A DNA stretch of 64,000 bases from Endothia cerciana (lineage: Eukaryota; Ascomycota; Sordariomycetes; Diaporthales; Cryphonectriaceae). How positions within the stretch are numbered: position 1 is the stretch's first letter; each line of letters starts with the position of its first letter. The notes under the pieces are model-generated. The model was not told the DNA's origin, made no database searches, and worked only from the letters and a program-made list of their open reading frames with translations. Below are positions 44,039 to 56,020 of this stretch, one piece after another. The DNA is taken from NCBI GenBank assembly GCA_026119935.1, contig JALRMH010000002.1, forward strand, positions 1,240,001-1,304,000, given 5' to 3'. The translations under genes were made by a program, and so were the position numbers.

Positions 44039-45618
44039 CCACATCATTCCCAGCCAGCACTGGGTGACGGCCATTCGTTTAGAGCTGCCCACGTGTCACA
44101 CATCTGGGCAACATGCCTGAACTCGCTGTAGGCTGCGCTACTGCCCAGGTTCTAGCAAATTATTCTCCAGTCTGTTACATGCCAACAAGCGAATGAATCT
44201 TTGTTCTGATCAATTTCTGTCCTACCCGCCAAAGAAATTAATATATGCATGCAAATATGTGCATCGATGGACTCCAGTACTGCCAGCTCGAGGCTGCTCT
44301 GTCGAAGGCCGTCTATTCCCTCTCGTTTTGCTCGCTTGAAAATTGAGTCGCTCGGCAAGAACTCCGCTGCCATCCTCCGCTTTTCTGAGAACATGCTTCC
44401 AGTCCCATCCTCTTGAGCGCCTTGCCTATGTCAGAATGCAAGTCCCAGGAGATTGTGATGGAGAACACATCCAAGTATCACGCAAACCCTGTCCATAGTC
44501 GTGATCTTAGGCCTAAGCTCATTACTCAGATAAGGATGGTGGAGGTATCCCTGGGAACCATGGAAGTCTACACCGAATATCATCCTCACGCGAAGGGTAG
44601 AGAAGCATTAGCACAGCTCAAGAGACGTTTTACAGAGGCAGAAAACAAGCCAAGGCTCGCGAGACTAACACCTAATTCTTCAATAATCTGTAGCGGTCAA
44701 ATAAATTGTTACCTTTTGGGGATGGGACCGTGGCCGCGAACCGGACGGTCTCTTACTGTCCACATCGTACCATGAGAGCGATCTTGGTCATTGCTCTTGA
44801 ATGGATGACTGCCTTATCGACGTTGCACCTCAGTGTACATTGGAAGCCCTCTGATCAGAGCGATGATCCGAACCCCCACGCCAAGCTTACCCAGGTCGGT
44901 CACCACGTGGCTTCGCATGTCGTGGAGCTTGGACCTTCATGCCAACAGTGCATGCGCCCGTACCACAGTGGAGTGTGCTGAAATAAAGCTGCTTGGTCAA
45001 GCCTTGCTCTTTTTTTACAACAGGAACCTTAAAAGCGGGGATTCACGGCTTGGCCGCAGGTAGCCTGACTTGACACATTGCTCGAGGTCAGCCGAGGATC
45101 TAGTAAGGCTGCTGCTTCATGCTGACAGGGCCGATCGTGGCTTAACACACTAGGTAAGCTACAGGTAGTACCGGGGATCGATGTATGCAAAAGTCAGTCA
45201 GAATCTGCCTTGCCGGATCGCCTTTCCGTGAGGGCCAAATTCTCACTTGCTACACTGCCTAGGAACTATTTAATCTTGAGGGGTATTAATAGCCTGGACC
45301 GGGATATTTCACAGACCCATCGCCATATTTCATGCTGAAAGGGGCTCAGCATGACAAGATGTTTGGCCAAAGCTTGTGTTGTTCCGTCGAGTGGTTTGTG
45401 GGCGACATAATTTCTGAAGTTGTGGATTGGTTCCTTTCTGAGATGCTGATTTCACATCAAGGATTTAATTTTACAAAAGAAAACAACAGTCGAGCATTAC
45501 TTCCCGCATCGATTTTGGAACCATCAAGAACTCAGTACCTATTACCTAGTAAGCTTCCTCCAGGCTATGCTCTTGATTGCCTTTTTTCTTTTTTCCTTTT
45601 CTTTTGGTTGGTGTTGCC

Positions 45619-45650
<32 letters not shown>
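45619..45650. repeat. T14/A18 homopolymer palindrome
   Basis: Fourteen T directly followed by eighteen A, forming a perfect inverted repeat. It is flanked by CTTTTC-rich DNA on the left and GAAAAGG-rich DNA on the right, which extends the complementarity imperfectly. Confidence 0.9.
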
Positions 45651-45968
45651 GAAGAAAAGGAAAAGGAGGAGAAAAAAAATGAGGAACTACTTTCTTCTGT
45701 TCTTTTACATCAATTAGACTATAAAACGGCATAAGTACATTATTAATTGTGACAACCCTCGCTGATATCCTATTCAAAGTTGGCAGTTCAACAAATGCTA
45801 ATTACCCGTTGGATCAACCTTTCTAGGCGACAGGGATCCTGTTCTCTGCTTATTCATCATTCTACCGTGCCGTAATACCCCTGCGTATTGATCGTCCAAA
45901 ATTCATTTCACATTCCTAGCTGCCTCGACCTCACGCCTCGGGGACCATGTCGGGACCCGCAAAACACC

Positions 45969-46783
45969 ATGGACCATATTCCCAGTGCAGACTACGGCAT
46001 AGCCTTGCCCACCGTCCCTTTTCTCTGGGTCACCGACTTTGACTTATTTTGCCCCTTTTCAGAATTCTCGTCTCGCCACGGCTTCGACCCAGACGACTTC
46101 ATGCAGCTGGACTTACGGCCAGGGGAACCCGAACACGTGAGTACACGACATCATCCTTCAGGCCTGGCTGTACTTCAATCTCATGGGCAACGTCTTCGCT
46201 GTGGCTGTCAATCCTTCCGACTTCATCGATTCCACCCAGGACCCTCCGACGCTCATCAGCTGTGAAATTCTTCCACGTTCTGTAGAGGCGTGGTTGAAGC
46301 GAGCCAGAATCCAAGAACCCTACGCCCAGCAAGAAGTCCTTGACTAGGCGCGCGTGTACGTTAGACGTCTGTTAGAGCCTCAGCATGCGGAATGGAGCCC
46401 ACTTTCCGCGCCCGTTCTCCTCTCCGTCATTGTGCTTGGGGCGACTCTGGAGACGGCGCTTTCAGATGCCTTCCCCCGTGTCCCCGATGCCAAATCTCCC
46501 ATTCGTAAGTGACTGGGGAACTTTATAATTCCTGGAGGACGAGCTTGTGAAACGGGGCTGGTGTGCCAGCGGCGCATCGCGGCTGTACGATAACTTGTCC
46601 ATACCAGTCGTACTCTTTGCCTCGACAATCCCAAGGCGGGAGGTGATCCCTCAGGAGGCACATAATCTGTGCACGTCTAATGGGTACATAGCGAGGATGA
46701 TGATCGATCAGGCTACTGCAAACGGGCGCCGTGAAGCCCCCCAAAGAACCCTTCCGGCCCCGGAGGTAATCATGCTCCTTTGA
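45969..46783 (+). pseudogene. HET-family protein, N-terminal region, degenerate
   Basis: Pieces in order match the N-terminal half of a common fungal heterokaryon-incompatibility (HET) protein family: MDHIPSADY and VPFLWV, then AWLYFNLMGNVFAVAVNPSDF, then VLLSVIVLGATLETA, then LVKRGWCASGASRLYDNLS and a Cys-containing ID block near 46670. They are interrupted. The join between the first and second block is only 25 bp, too short for an intron. An in-frame TAG stands at 46345. The frame shifts near 46505 and a TAA stands at 46526. No HET domain core (the W-A-D-G region) is visible downstream. It is therefore a broken relic of a self/non-self recognition gene. Family assignment rests on recalled motif order, so it is moderate. 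Confidence 0.55.
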
Positions 46784-49718
46784 CTTGCTCCTAAATCTCT
46801 TTGAAATATTCGTAATCCATTGTTTGATAGTACCTTAAGTAACCTTATCGTATACTCCTTCATAAGCTAGTTTACTTGCCTCGATCTTAAACGTGTATAA
46901 TCTCCCCGTAGCCGATATAAAGGAGGTATCTAGCAACCCCCCCCCCCCGGTTAATCTTGAGGTCACATACCTTGAGACTTTAGCAGCTGCGAGGTCTACG
47001 CAGCAGGCCTGTCATCACAGAGTAACGGCAATTGTCGCTGACTGCGTTATGCAAAGAGCTCCTCAACGCACCCGACGACTATCTACAGGGCTCATCATTG
47101 ATTGGCACTCACTGTATCAGCTCATGGCCCCTGGACATGTAAGCCGACATCTCTGTGAGACTGAGGTTGAGGAGCCTGGAATCTTTCGCTCCTGCCCCTA
47201 ATTTGATTCCTTACTTTCACAGGCCTTTGACAAAGTCGTCGCAGTGAATCTCAATGTCATTTCGTTGCAGCGTTGCTTGCGACCTCGGTCTCAGCATCGA
47301 AAGCTACGGGTTTTAGACATTTCCTCAAGCTGCCAGGCCAGGCCGCAAGATTCGTCAGGGGGGCTGCCACTCTGCGATCAGCCGATCTTATGGACGTCTT
47401 GAAGAATGAGAGGTGTCGAGAGGGATGAGGCTGCCGGATCGGACGGAGATTACTTCTACAACCTCGACAAAGAAAGCCTTGTCTCGGAAGGATCCCGTCC
47501 GCATACAAGCCACCACCGCCGTCCGCGTGGCGTGAAGCTTGAGGACGACTGGGTCAAGAGATGGGACGGTGCCACGTATGCACACCGACCAAGGCCGGAT
47601 AGACCTCGTCCTTGAACTTCAGCCTCGTCTGAAAGAAAAGAGATCCCATCATCGGCGTAAGATAGCAGCCGCGCAAGATATTCTTATATCTATCCTCTGA
47701 GTAATGATCGGATTGTAGGAATTAATTACTATAGCCGGCGACGGCCAGGGTAGATCAAACACACGAGTTACTTAGCATTTCTTTAACACGGCATCGACAT
47801 CAGCATTGACCAACACATCCAACGCAATGAGCCGAAGGGTAGATCGGAAGCTTGATCGGCCTCGAGCAGGCGAACTATTTGGTCAGGAGAAACACGATGG
47901 CGTTGATATATTGGGGAAGAAAGAAAAAGAAATCCGCAAAAATGAAACCCGTTCATGCCGAATGCCGAGACGTTGTGTCTTCGAGCTTGAAAGTGACGCG
48001 AGAGGTTTCAATCTCTAATTGAATGCTGGGCTGATTTATGAATTCGCAGTGGTGAAACCTCACGTATACAGTTCTCAGACAGTGTTCCGTCCAGTCGCAT
48101 TAGGCGACTGTCTGGTTGCTGCTAGCCAACTCAGTACCCAGCGCAAGAGTAGGCATCTACCGAATGATGAATAATACTGTCTCGAGTCTGAGCTTCCACA
48201 CATGAGGCACCTCGAGCTTGACTGAGGCGGGCAAGGTATCCGGGTTGCTGGGATAAAGTTGCGAGTCGGGTCAGATTCTCATTGGGGGAGTTTCTATGCC
48301 ATACCTATCTGGGTACCGAGTGCCCTTCTCGCTGCTTCAAACTCAACTCAACCCCCTTGTCTAGAGCTGCGATGCTCAGGAGGCGGTAGACTATATGATA
48401 GATCGAAAGCTTACGCCCGACCTGCAGTAGTGAGTAGTTTGTGATAGTGGCGTCTCATTGTGTGTCACGGCACCGCCTCGGGCAGATCTGACTGAAGGGG
48501 TTCACGCACCCCCGTGGAGTAACAGAGGTCGATCTTGTTCGCATGGAGATGCTACTCCCTGAGGCGCATTCGACTTATGCAGGTTTTGTAGACACTAACC
48601 ACGGGCATAAACGCCTTTCGTCTGGGACGGACACCGAAACCAGGGTGTCCTCCGGAGCCGAACTCAAGGTAGTCCCCGGCTCCCCACCCCCACCCGAAAC
48701 GACACCTAGGACAAAGGCGGACGACTCTTGCCTTCCTCGCCCCGAAGAGACGAAGGATGTAAGAGGTCATGAGCGAGGGGGATGCAGCCGTGTCTGCTTG
48801 CCGCATCGGTCACGCTGGGCGCCGGTGGTGTATATTATACGCGGCTTGCAGGAGCCACTTTCTTCAACCAAGCCAGTCTCCGTATCTTCCTTGGTTGACG
48901 TGCAGCGGAGATTACCCCTGATGCGACGTAAGTGTGTGCCATCTGGGGAGCCGGCTCCGGAATTTGGCGGAAGATGCGGCACCACTCACAGCATTGTGGA
49001 GCAGGGAGGCACGTATTGTAAAAGCCATTTGATGGAGCCAGATGTAGAACAACCATCCCGCCTGAGGCGGTTGCGAGAGCCGTCACTTTTCGGTGCTGTG
49101 GCCCACACCCACATGTCGAAGACCCCTAGGGGCAGAGCTCGTGCGACGAGAATTTTTCTCTCGCGCGAGTCCGCGAGTGAGGAACCGTGGAGAAACACGA
49201 AGTTATGCAAGGTCCCCGCCGGATGAATGGGTATCCCACACCACGCCGCCGTGTGGTATAGATGCTGTGTGACATCAGGCCCGGCGAACGGTGAGTGGTA
49301 CAAGGGAGCATGTTCGTGTATGAGCACGACGTGCGTCCTGCCACTATGCCTGTGCATGCACCCGACCTCTAGCGGTGGTACCATAGTCGATAGCGACTGA
49401 TTCCGGATTTTCGACCGGACTTGTCCAAGGACAGGCGACCCGCGAGAGCTTGGAAGTGCGGCCCGAGGGAGGCAAGAGTGGGCAGGTAGAAAGCATTGGA
49501 ATAAGGGATAGATCTATTTCTAGATGGCCGATCCCCACAATTGCCATGTGTCTGGTTTGCGATGCTTGTCTCAGGCACGTTCCAACGCAGCCGGACCCGA
49601 GAGAGTTCTTCGCGATAACTGGATATGATTTTGAGACCGCCCCGGCGTTTGGGTCGTCCACAAACGCAGCACATCACCACTTGCGCGCCAGGAGCGCACC
49701 GTCGAGCAGCGATACAAC
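46784..49718. other. 2.9 kb region, possibly decayed
   Basis: After the HET-like relic there is no intact gene. A 12-base C run lies at 46937-46948. Fragments at 47221-47620 might be further decayed coding sequence. Open frames at 48543-49226 (+) and 48986-49384 (-) have no motif I can name. The final 300 bases should include the promoter of the seven-TM gene. Confidence 0.45.
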
Positions 49719-51040
49719 ATGAAGCCAGGTCCGAATGCTGGAGGGCTTCTGGCTGTAGCAATCATAGCCATCGTTGTGGGCACCCTGGCTGTGGGACTGC
49801 GACTGTACACGCGCAAGGTCGTGTTGAACCAGATATGGCTTGACGATTACCTCGCTGTCATTTCCTGGGTAAGCTGGCCGAAACTGGTCGTGACGCCTGT
49901 TATACACCCATACCCATCACACGCAGCTGATCTCGTCCTCCCGTCCAGGCCTGCCTCATGGCTTTGGCGATACAGAACTTTCACGCTACCAGCACGGGTC
50001 TCGGATCGCACTTCGTTGAGATACCGCCTTCGGGGCATTCAGCGTTCTTCAAAGTGAGTGGAGTCCCTGTCAGCCTTGTTCGGGCGCACCGGAATAGCGT
50101 AACTTCATGCTGACCACGGCCCCATCGCCATCATAGGATCTGTGGCTAGGTCTCGTGATATACAATATCACTCTTCTGTTCACGAAGCTGACGCTGTTCT
50201 TCCAATTCTACCGGATCATCCGGCAGACGAGTTGGAGCGGGCTAAAGATGTTCAACGCTGCCATCATGTCCATCATTGCAGCATGGCAGTTCGCCCAGAT
50301 CTTCATCCAGGTTTTCGCTTGCATCCCGGTCGCGGCCTCCTGGGACAAGACCATCAAAGGCACATGCCAATCCATCCAGGTGACACGGACAATGAATAGC
50401 GTGGCCAATATCGTGACGGACTTCATCATCCTGCTGCTCCCACTGCCCATCATTTGGCGTCTTGCGCTGCCTCGGAAATCAAAATACGCTCTCATGGGCA
50501 TCTTCTGCCTGGGGTTCTTGTGAGTACTCCAAGGACTTCCTTCTCCTTCCGCCCTGGAATGATCGAAACTGACTGGGGAACAGCACCTGCATCGTATCCA
50601 TCCTGCGTATCACCCTCACTCCAAGCAACGAGAGTGACGTAGCATATCAGACGGTGCCTGTGATCGCATGGACCACAGCAGAGGTTCTGACAGGCATCGT
50701 CGTTGCGTCGCTATCGACTATGCGCCCGCTGGTCAGTCGCTATGTCCACGGCTTCACGACCAGAGGAACGAGTAAGGGAATGAGTGGGGCCAGCCGCACG
50801 AGTTATGGCCTGCAGAACCTGTACTCTAACGGGACTCCTGGGGCCAGCAGGTCCGACCGCAGGTCAGTGCTTGCGTCTCCTGCGAGGAGGTTCAGCGGCG
50901 GCGGCTGGCTGGACCTGTCTGAGTCGGACCGAGAAGACATGGCAAGGCTCGGAGGTGCAGGTCTGAGGATGCCCAACTCAGCGCAGCTAGAAAGCAGACT
51001 TGGACGTTCTCACGGGAGCATAGGGGTGACGAAGGGGTAG
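49719..51040 (+). CDS. Pth11/SAT4-type seven-TM rhodopsin-domain protein
   Basis: An integral plasma membrane protein of the fungal rhodopsin-like (SAT4/Pth11-related) family, thought to act as a receptor or sensor. Four exons (49719-49868, 49949-50053, 50137-50519, 50584-51040) join in frame to 364 residues. TM1 is GGLLAVAIIAIVVGTLAVGLRLYTRK, followed by the family signature WLDDYL and AVISWACLMALAI (TM2). NITLLFTKLTLFFQFYRI, an Ala/Phe-rich helix with CIPVAASWD, then NSVANIVTDFIILLLPLPIIW and further helices complete the seven. The conserved loop residue pattern (CIPV...WD; ANIVTDF) fits the family. A Ser/Arg-rich cytoplasmic tail of about 110 residues follows. There is no CFEM domain at the N-terminus. 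The start is the first ATG before TM1. Confidence 0.87.
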
Positions 51041-52036
51041 TCGGTCCGCGGGGAGACTTGATGGCGACGGTAGTGGCATGGCGAGGATGGCGAGATAGTA
51101 TTGGGACAAAAGCCACTTCCTGTATAATCCCTTAAGTGTATAAATTCACCCAAGTTACAATCTTGTATATATACCTAGAGAAGGGCCAAGGTGCTGAGCA
51201 TCCTACCCAGGCTCTTGCCCAGCACTTGGCCCAGCAGTTCTTCTGCAGAACAGAATCTCGCTGGCAGCCCCTTCCTCTCCTCGCCCTCAGCTACTTGGTA
51301 TTTCGATATGGTTGGAAGTAGGCTCCGCCGTATGGCTCTCAACTGTCAGGAAGAACGTATGGAGTTGCATCCAGGGCCTGGTCAAGTCCGGTGTGACCGC
51401 CGAGCACATGGGCTTGGTCGAATTATTGTGGCTGTATTAGAGCATTGGCAAGCAGCAATCCATTCCAGTCGAAACTTGATACGGGAAGAGGAGGAAGAAG
51501 ATGATCACAGGGTGCTCCAACTGAGAATGATAGGAAGGAGGGTCGTACACGTCATCTGATGTTGCGCCTCGAGGAAATAGGTCATCATTGATGCCACCAG
51601 TGGGCCCAAGAGGTGTGCTGTGTTTGAGCGAGCACTAAGCTTTTGGGGTCCTTTTGGGAGGGGGGCCTCTCCTGCCAGCCAATCGGCACCTTGCAGCGCT
51701 CCCCCCGCCCCCCAAAGCGCCATGCACCCCAGAGATTTGCGATTGGATCCCTGCCAGCGTCTTAAAAAGTGAACCTCCCCACTAAAGCTCCAATTCCGAC
51801 ATCGCCAACCAAGACCAGGATTTCACACAAGAATTCTCAACTTAGGTCGAGCTACCACCACAACCCCCAGCACACGCCGCCATAGCAAGGACCCATCTGA
51901 AAATCAAGAGCTGGCTCTCTTTACTGTCTCCGCTGGTGCCTCGACCTGCCGGCGCACGAGGCACTGCGCGCCGCCCACTCCTTACTCCAAAGATCTTCCT
52001 TCATCCCAGCTTTAGGGTTCCAGGAACACCCTCGAG
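51041..52036. promoter_or_regulatory. Intergenic region and ATP12 promoter
   Basis: About 1 kb between two genes on the same strand. The last 280 bases, with CT/CA-rich leader-like sequence, should be the ATP12 promoter and 5' UTR. No other gene. Confidence 0.45.
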
Positions 52037-53352
52037 ATGAAGCCGCCCTCAAGGCTCCCAACACACGCCGCCACAGGCAGATTCCTTATCAACACCTTCA
52101 GCAGACCCTCTTCTGTCCTGCCACCGGTAGCCTTGACCCACCGGCAGGCACTCCACTCCTCGTCCCCTGATCCTGCGAACGTTGCCCCCTTCTACGCTGC
52201 TGGGCCCCCTCCGGAACCACCACAGCCGGCGGTAGAACACCCATATGCCAAGGTCGAGAGGAGGCGGAAGCAGGCCGAGCTGCTGCGCAGTGCGAAGGAG
52301 ATCCGGAATGCAAGCGGTGCTGGGAAGGGCAAGACACCGCTGAGGAAGCGCTTTTGGCAGGATGTTCATGTGAAGGAGGTTGATGGTGGGTTATCACCCC
52401 CTTCTCTTATCGTCCTGGGTGGGACATGATCTATTAGCCCCAGCGTGCCACCGTCACGAGTACAGCACTACTCAGGACGACGAGGACATCCCCCGGAAGT
52501 CAGGCGAGACTAACAAACGAATGCATCGCAGGCTCCTATCAGGTCCACCTCGACGCCCGACCCCTCCGGCATCCGACTACCAAAGAAATCGTCACCGTCC
52601 CCCTCACAAAGCCCCTCCTTGCACACGCCCTCGCCCTAGAATGGGACCTCGTCACGTCGGCGCAGCAGGCGACAAGGCAGCACCTCATCCCCCTGACCTC
52701 CACAGTCTGCCGTGCCCTCGATATAGCAGCCGACGACGCCGCGCACTCCTCCGGCGCGCAGTTCGGACCTGTCCGCACGGACATTACAACCATGGTCCTC
52801 CGATACCTCGACACCGACTCCCTCCTCTGCTGGGCCCCGCCGCCCACAGAGCCACCGGCAGAGGGCGAGGGCAGTCTGCGCGAACTACAGGAGCGCACAG
52901 CGGGGCCTATAATAGGCTACCTGAGCACATATGTCTGGCCTGGTGTAGAGATCAAGCCTGTGCTTGACGAGGGGAGCATCATGCCCAAGGGCCAGAAGGA
53001 TGGTGTGAGAGAGGTCATCCAGGGTTGGGTTATGGGACTCGACCAGTGGGAGCTCGCCGCGCTGGAGAGGGCTGTACTCGCTGGCAAGGGGCTGCTTGGT
53101 GCTATCAGGCTGGTGGTGGAGTGGAGCGAGGGTGCTGCTGGACAAGCCAGTCGTGAAGCAGCTGCTGTAGAGGGACTGGGTAACAGGAGGAAGTTTGGGA
53201 TTGAAGAAGCTGCAAGGGCCGCAAGCCTCGAGGTAGATTGGCAGACAGGCAGGTGGGGTGAGGTAGAGGACACTCACGATGTGGAGAAGGTTGACCTGCG
53301 TCGTCAGCTTGGGAGTGTTGTGTTGCTGGTGTCAGGGACCTGGCCGAAATAG
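52037..53352 (+). CDS. ATP12: Mitochondrial F1-ATPase assembly chaperone Atp12
   Basis: Atp12 binds free alpha subunits of F1 in the mitochondrial matrix and is needed to build the catalytic hexamer. Two exons (52037-52385 and 52532-53352, 146-bp intron) encode 389 residues. The N-terminus is Arg/Ser-rich without acidic residues (SRLPTHAATGRFLINTFSR), as in a mitochondrial presequence. The family blocks are RKRFWQDVHVKE, then YQVHLDARPLRHPTTKEIVTVP across and after the splice, LAHALALEWD, and QHLIPLTSTVCRALD. The C-terminal helical domain with the conserved acidic patch (IQGWVMGLDQWELAALERA) completes the protein. The splice yields Asp-Gly-Ser-Tyr in frame. It converges on the AlkB-like gene with a 251-bp gap. 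Confidence 0.93.
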
Positions 53353-53603
53353 ATCTTGAGACTGTAGAGGAGCAAAGACAAGGACATACTGCATAAGAAA
53401 CCTCAAACTGCGATTCATGTAGGATGAGTAGAAATTCACTTTTATTTGCTCCAAAATTTATGAATGTGCCATGATGGGCTGTTGAACCTTTTTGTAGGGA
53501 TGAAGAGAGCAGAAAGATTCTCTTGCAAGATCAAAAGCAATGGTCAAATGCGTCCGACTAAGTTGTTCCTGGAGCAATTGGATGAGAGATTCCACACAAC
53601 TCA

Positions 53604-56020
53604 TCACGTGTCAATGTCAACGTGGGGAGAAAGACGAACTCCCTGAAATGCAAAATTCCGAGCACGGACTGGGATCTTCCCAGCCTCCTCCATCTCGTCA
53701 CGGATCTGGTCGTCCTCGTAGTGGTCAATGTTGATGGTGCGACCGGTAACAGCAAACCGGCGAACACCATCTGGAGTGACCTCGTGCTATCACCTTGTTA
53801 GTATATCCTCTAAGACTTGAAAAGATCATTAACTGACCTCGGACAGGGCCTGAAGCTGTGTGCCACACATGGTGATAGCGTCTCCATGACGAAGCTGTAC
53901 CTTGAGCACAACGTTGTGGCCATCTCTAAGACGCAAGCCCATTGTGGATGGAGATCCGCAGGAAGCAGTAGTGACAGTGCCATCGAGCTGCTTCTCGCCA
54001 TCATCGTGCCACTGTTTACGATTAGCTGGGATCTCCGTCGTTGCTGCTCATTCATGCTCACCCTGATCTTGTTATCCTCGAAGTATCCGAGAAGCAACTC
54101 CTCATTGTAATCCTTCCATGGATTCATAATATCAGATGCAGCCACATGCACGTATTTGCCACGGTTGATGATGTTCTGGGTGGTCTCTACGGCTTGCTTT
54201 CCATAGAAGGTCAGCATAGCGAGAGCCTTGAGAACAACATCCGGGGCATCTTTAAAAGCGCGGGTCGGCACTGCCACTCTGAACTTGTACGCGACGCCCT
54301 GTATTCGGTTAGAGATATATCTCTAGCCCTGCGGTGTCTCAGATATTATCACTTACAAAGTTAATTGAAAAGTGTCTGCACAATGTCTCTCTCGGACCTA
54401 TTCCTCATCAGTAAGTATGCATTGCACATGAGATTCGGATTGACCATACCATCTGGGTGCAAAGCCACGTTGCGCTGCAGCTCGAGATCCTGCGCTTGTT
54501 GGAGCTCCTCAAAGAGGGCGTTGGCCCCATTCTCAGCAGCCATCACAGCTTCGCTAGGCCGAGAGTGAACCAAGCTGCCAATCAGCTTGCCATCTTTGTC
54601 CTTGACCAGGTATACGGTCACGGTGAAATCCTTGTCCTTCGTGATGGTACTTTCAACGAACTCTTTCTTGATGCTAATTGTCACACCATCATCCCCCACC
54701 TTCTTGTTGTGAGCCCCGTTCTCCCTGTTGATATCATCCATGACCATGGGTCGGAACAAGGCTGGGAGTTCAAAACCACAGCTCTCGTTCTCACAGACCC
54801 AGCCCCTCCAGTGCTTGCGGCGACTGCAACAGCCACAGTCCGGACAGACAATGCCTTTGAATTGGCCCTTCTCTGTGCCAAACAAGGCATTGTCGGCACT
54901 TGGCAGTGGTGTGAACCAGGTCGGGGGGATGAGGTCTGCTGGCAGTGGCTTCACCCAGTTGATAAAGTCTGGGCTGTACTCCAGATTCTCGTTCCCGATA
55001 AGCTTCTTGCCTTCGCGGCAGAAGAATTGCTTGCAGTTGTAGTTCAAGCAGATCCAGGGCTGGTCCTGGTAGATGCAAGGGCTTGTCTTGCCGCAGCCCG
55101 GGCATACCTTTTCGGTGCAACCTGCGACGGGACTGCACACGCGGGTATCATCGCCACGCTCCTTTGACCAGGCGGGCATGTCCTCTCCGATACGCTGCAA
55201 TTTGACTTTCCACACGGGATAGGCGCCCAAAGTGGGGTATGGCTTAACCATCTCCTGCCAGGCAGCAGTGATATAATAGCCTCCCAGAACGATGCCGAAA
55301 ATCTTGGTTCGGTCGTTCTCGTCAATCGGTATGGATGAGAGATCGATGTCTCCGGACTTCCAGCTGATGTGCTGGTGGTCTGGTTGGCTTATGGTTAGTG
55401 CCAGTAGCTAGGCTGGGAGGGGAGGGGACGCCTAGTGCAAAATCGTGGTATTTACCCATGACGCCCAGGATGGATTTCTGCTCCTTCATCGTGTCCTCCC
55501 AGTACTGGGCCTCTTTGGGCTTGGCATCCTTCCGCAGCTGGATCTTCTTCGTTGGGTTTTGAGGATCCGACATTGGCTTGTTCGTAACGGGGTGCTTTGC
55601 CATGTAGTGATTGCCGCCACTAGTGAAGATCAGTCCCTAGTCTCCCATCTATCGTGAGGCTGGTAGGGCTTACACGCAAGTTATAACGCCATCTCGCCAG
55701 AACTGGTCTCGTGGCTCACCATAGCCACTGATGCGGAATCCCAGGACTCTGCAGGATTTGGTGTGAGCTCCACTCTCGTGAGCGTTGTAGTTCTCCTGAC
55801 AGTTGCATATAGCCTGCAGGGACTTGGACCACACAATCTTTGAGGCTTGTTTAGGTTCGGTATTGGGGGAAGGAGCAATGGAAGGAGAAGTGGAGGGGTG
55901 ATTATTGTCAGTGGGATTCGCTGGCGTGTCGCGGCCGGCAGACTGGGGAGCTTGGCAGCGCTTCTTAGCCAAGGCTGACGATGAGGTCGAGCACTCTCTC
56001 TTGAGTGTCTTTGGTGCCAT
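53604..56020 (-). CDS. AlkB-like 2OG-Fe(II) dioxygenase with zinc ribbons
   Basis: A 2-oxoglutarate- and iron-dependent dioxygenase, probably acting on nucleic acid or protein in the nucleus. Seven exons (55674-56020, 55456-55619, 54450-55379, 54357-54397, 54062-54298, 53838-54011, 53604-53786) join in frame to 691 residues. A basic N-terminus (MAPKTLKRE) leads to a Cys/His-bearing module (AICNCQENYNAHESGAHTKSC) and GGNHYMAKHP. The middle carries two Cys clusters of zinc-ribbon type (CPGCGKTSPC...C; CPDCGC...CENESC). The catalytic domain has HxD at H575/D577 (WHDDGE), the distal His632 and Arg641-x5-Arg647 in RFAVTGR, which fits the AlkB RxNxTxR pattern with Asn replaced by Ala. Exon 4 is 41 nt and several introns are 50-58 bp. 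The family is clear; the substrate is unknown. Confidence 0.82.

Larger units (their letters stand above)
43843..45968. other. 2.1 kb intergenic region with T/A palindromic tract
   Basis: Contains the promoter of the SNTX-GTPase gene on the left and, near 45619-45650, a T14-A18 junction flanked by pyrimidine-rich then purine-rich sequence. No gene recognised. Small open frames at 44413-44775 and 45332-45634 have no motif. Confidence 0.5.

Noticed and set aside
48543..49384. 227-codon plus frame and 132-codon minus frame
   Set aside because: Overlap each other, no recognisable motif or homology; left as unassigned.
35859..56020. Secondary-metabolite gene cluster around the Zn2Cys6 factor
   Set aside because: No polyketide synthase, NRPS, terpene synthase or tailoring enzymes lie nearby.
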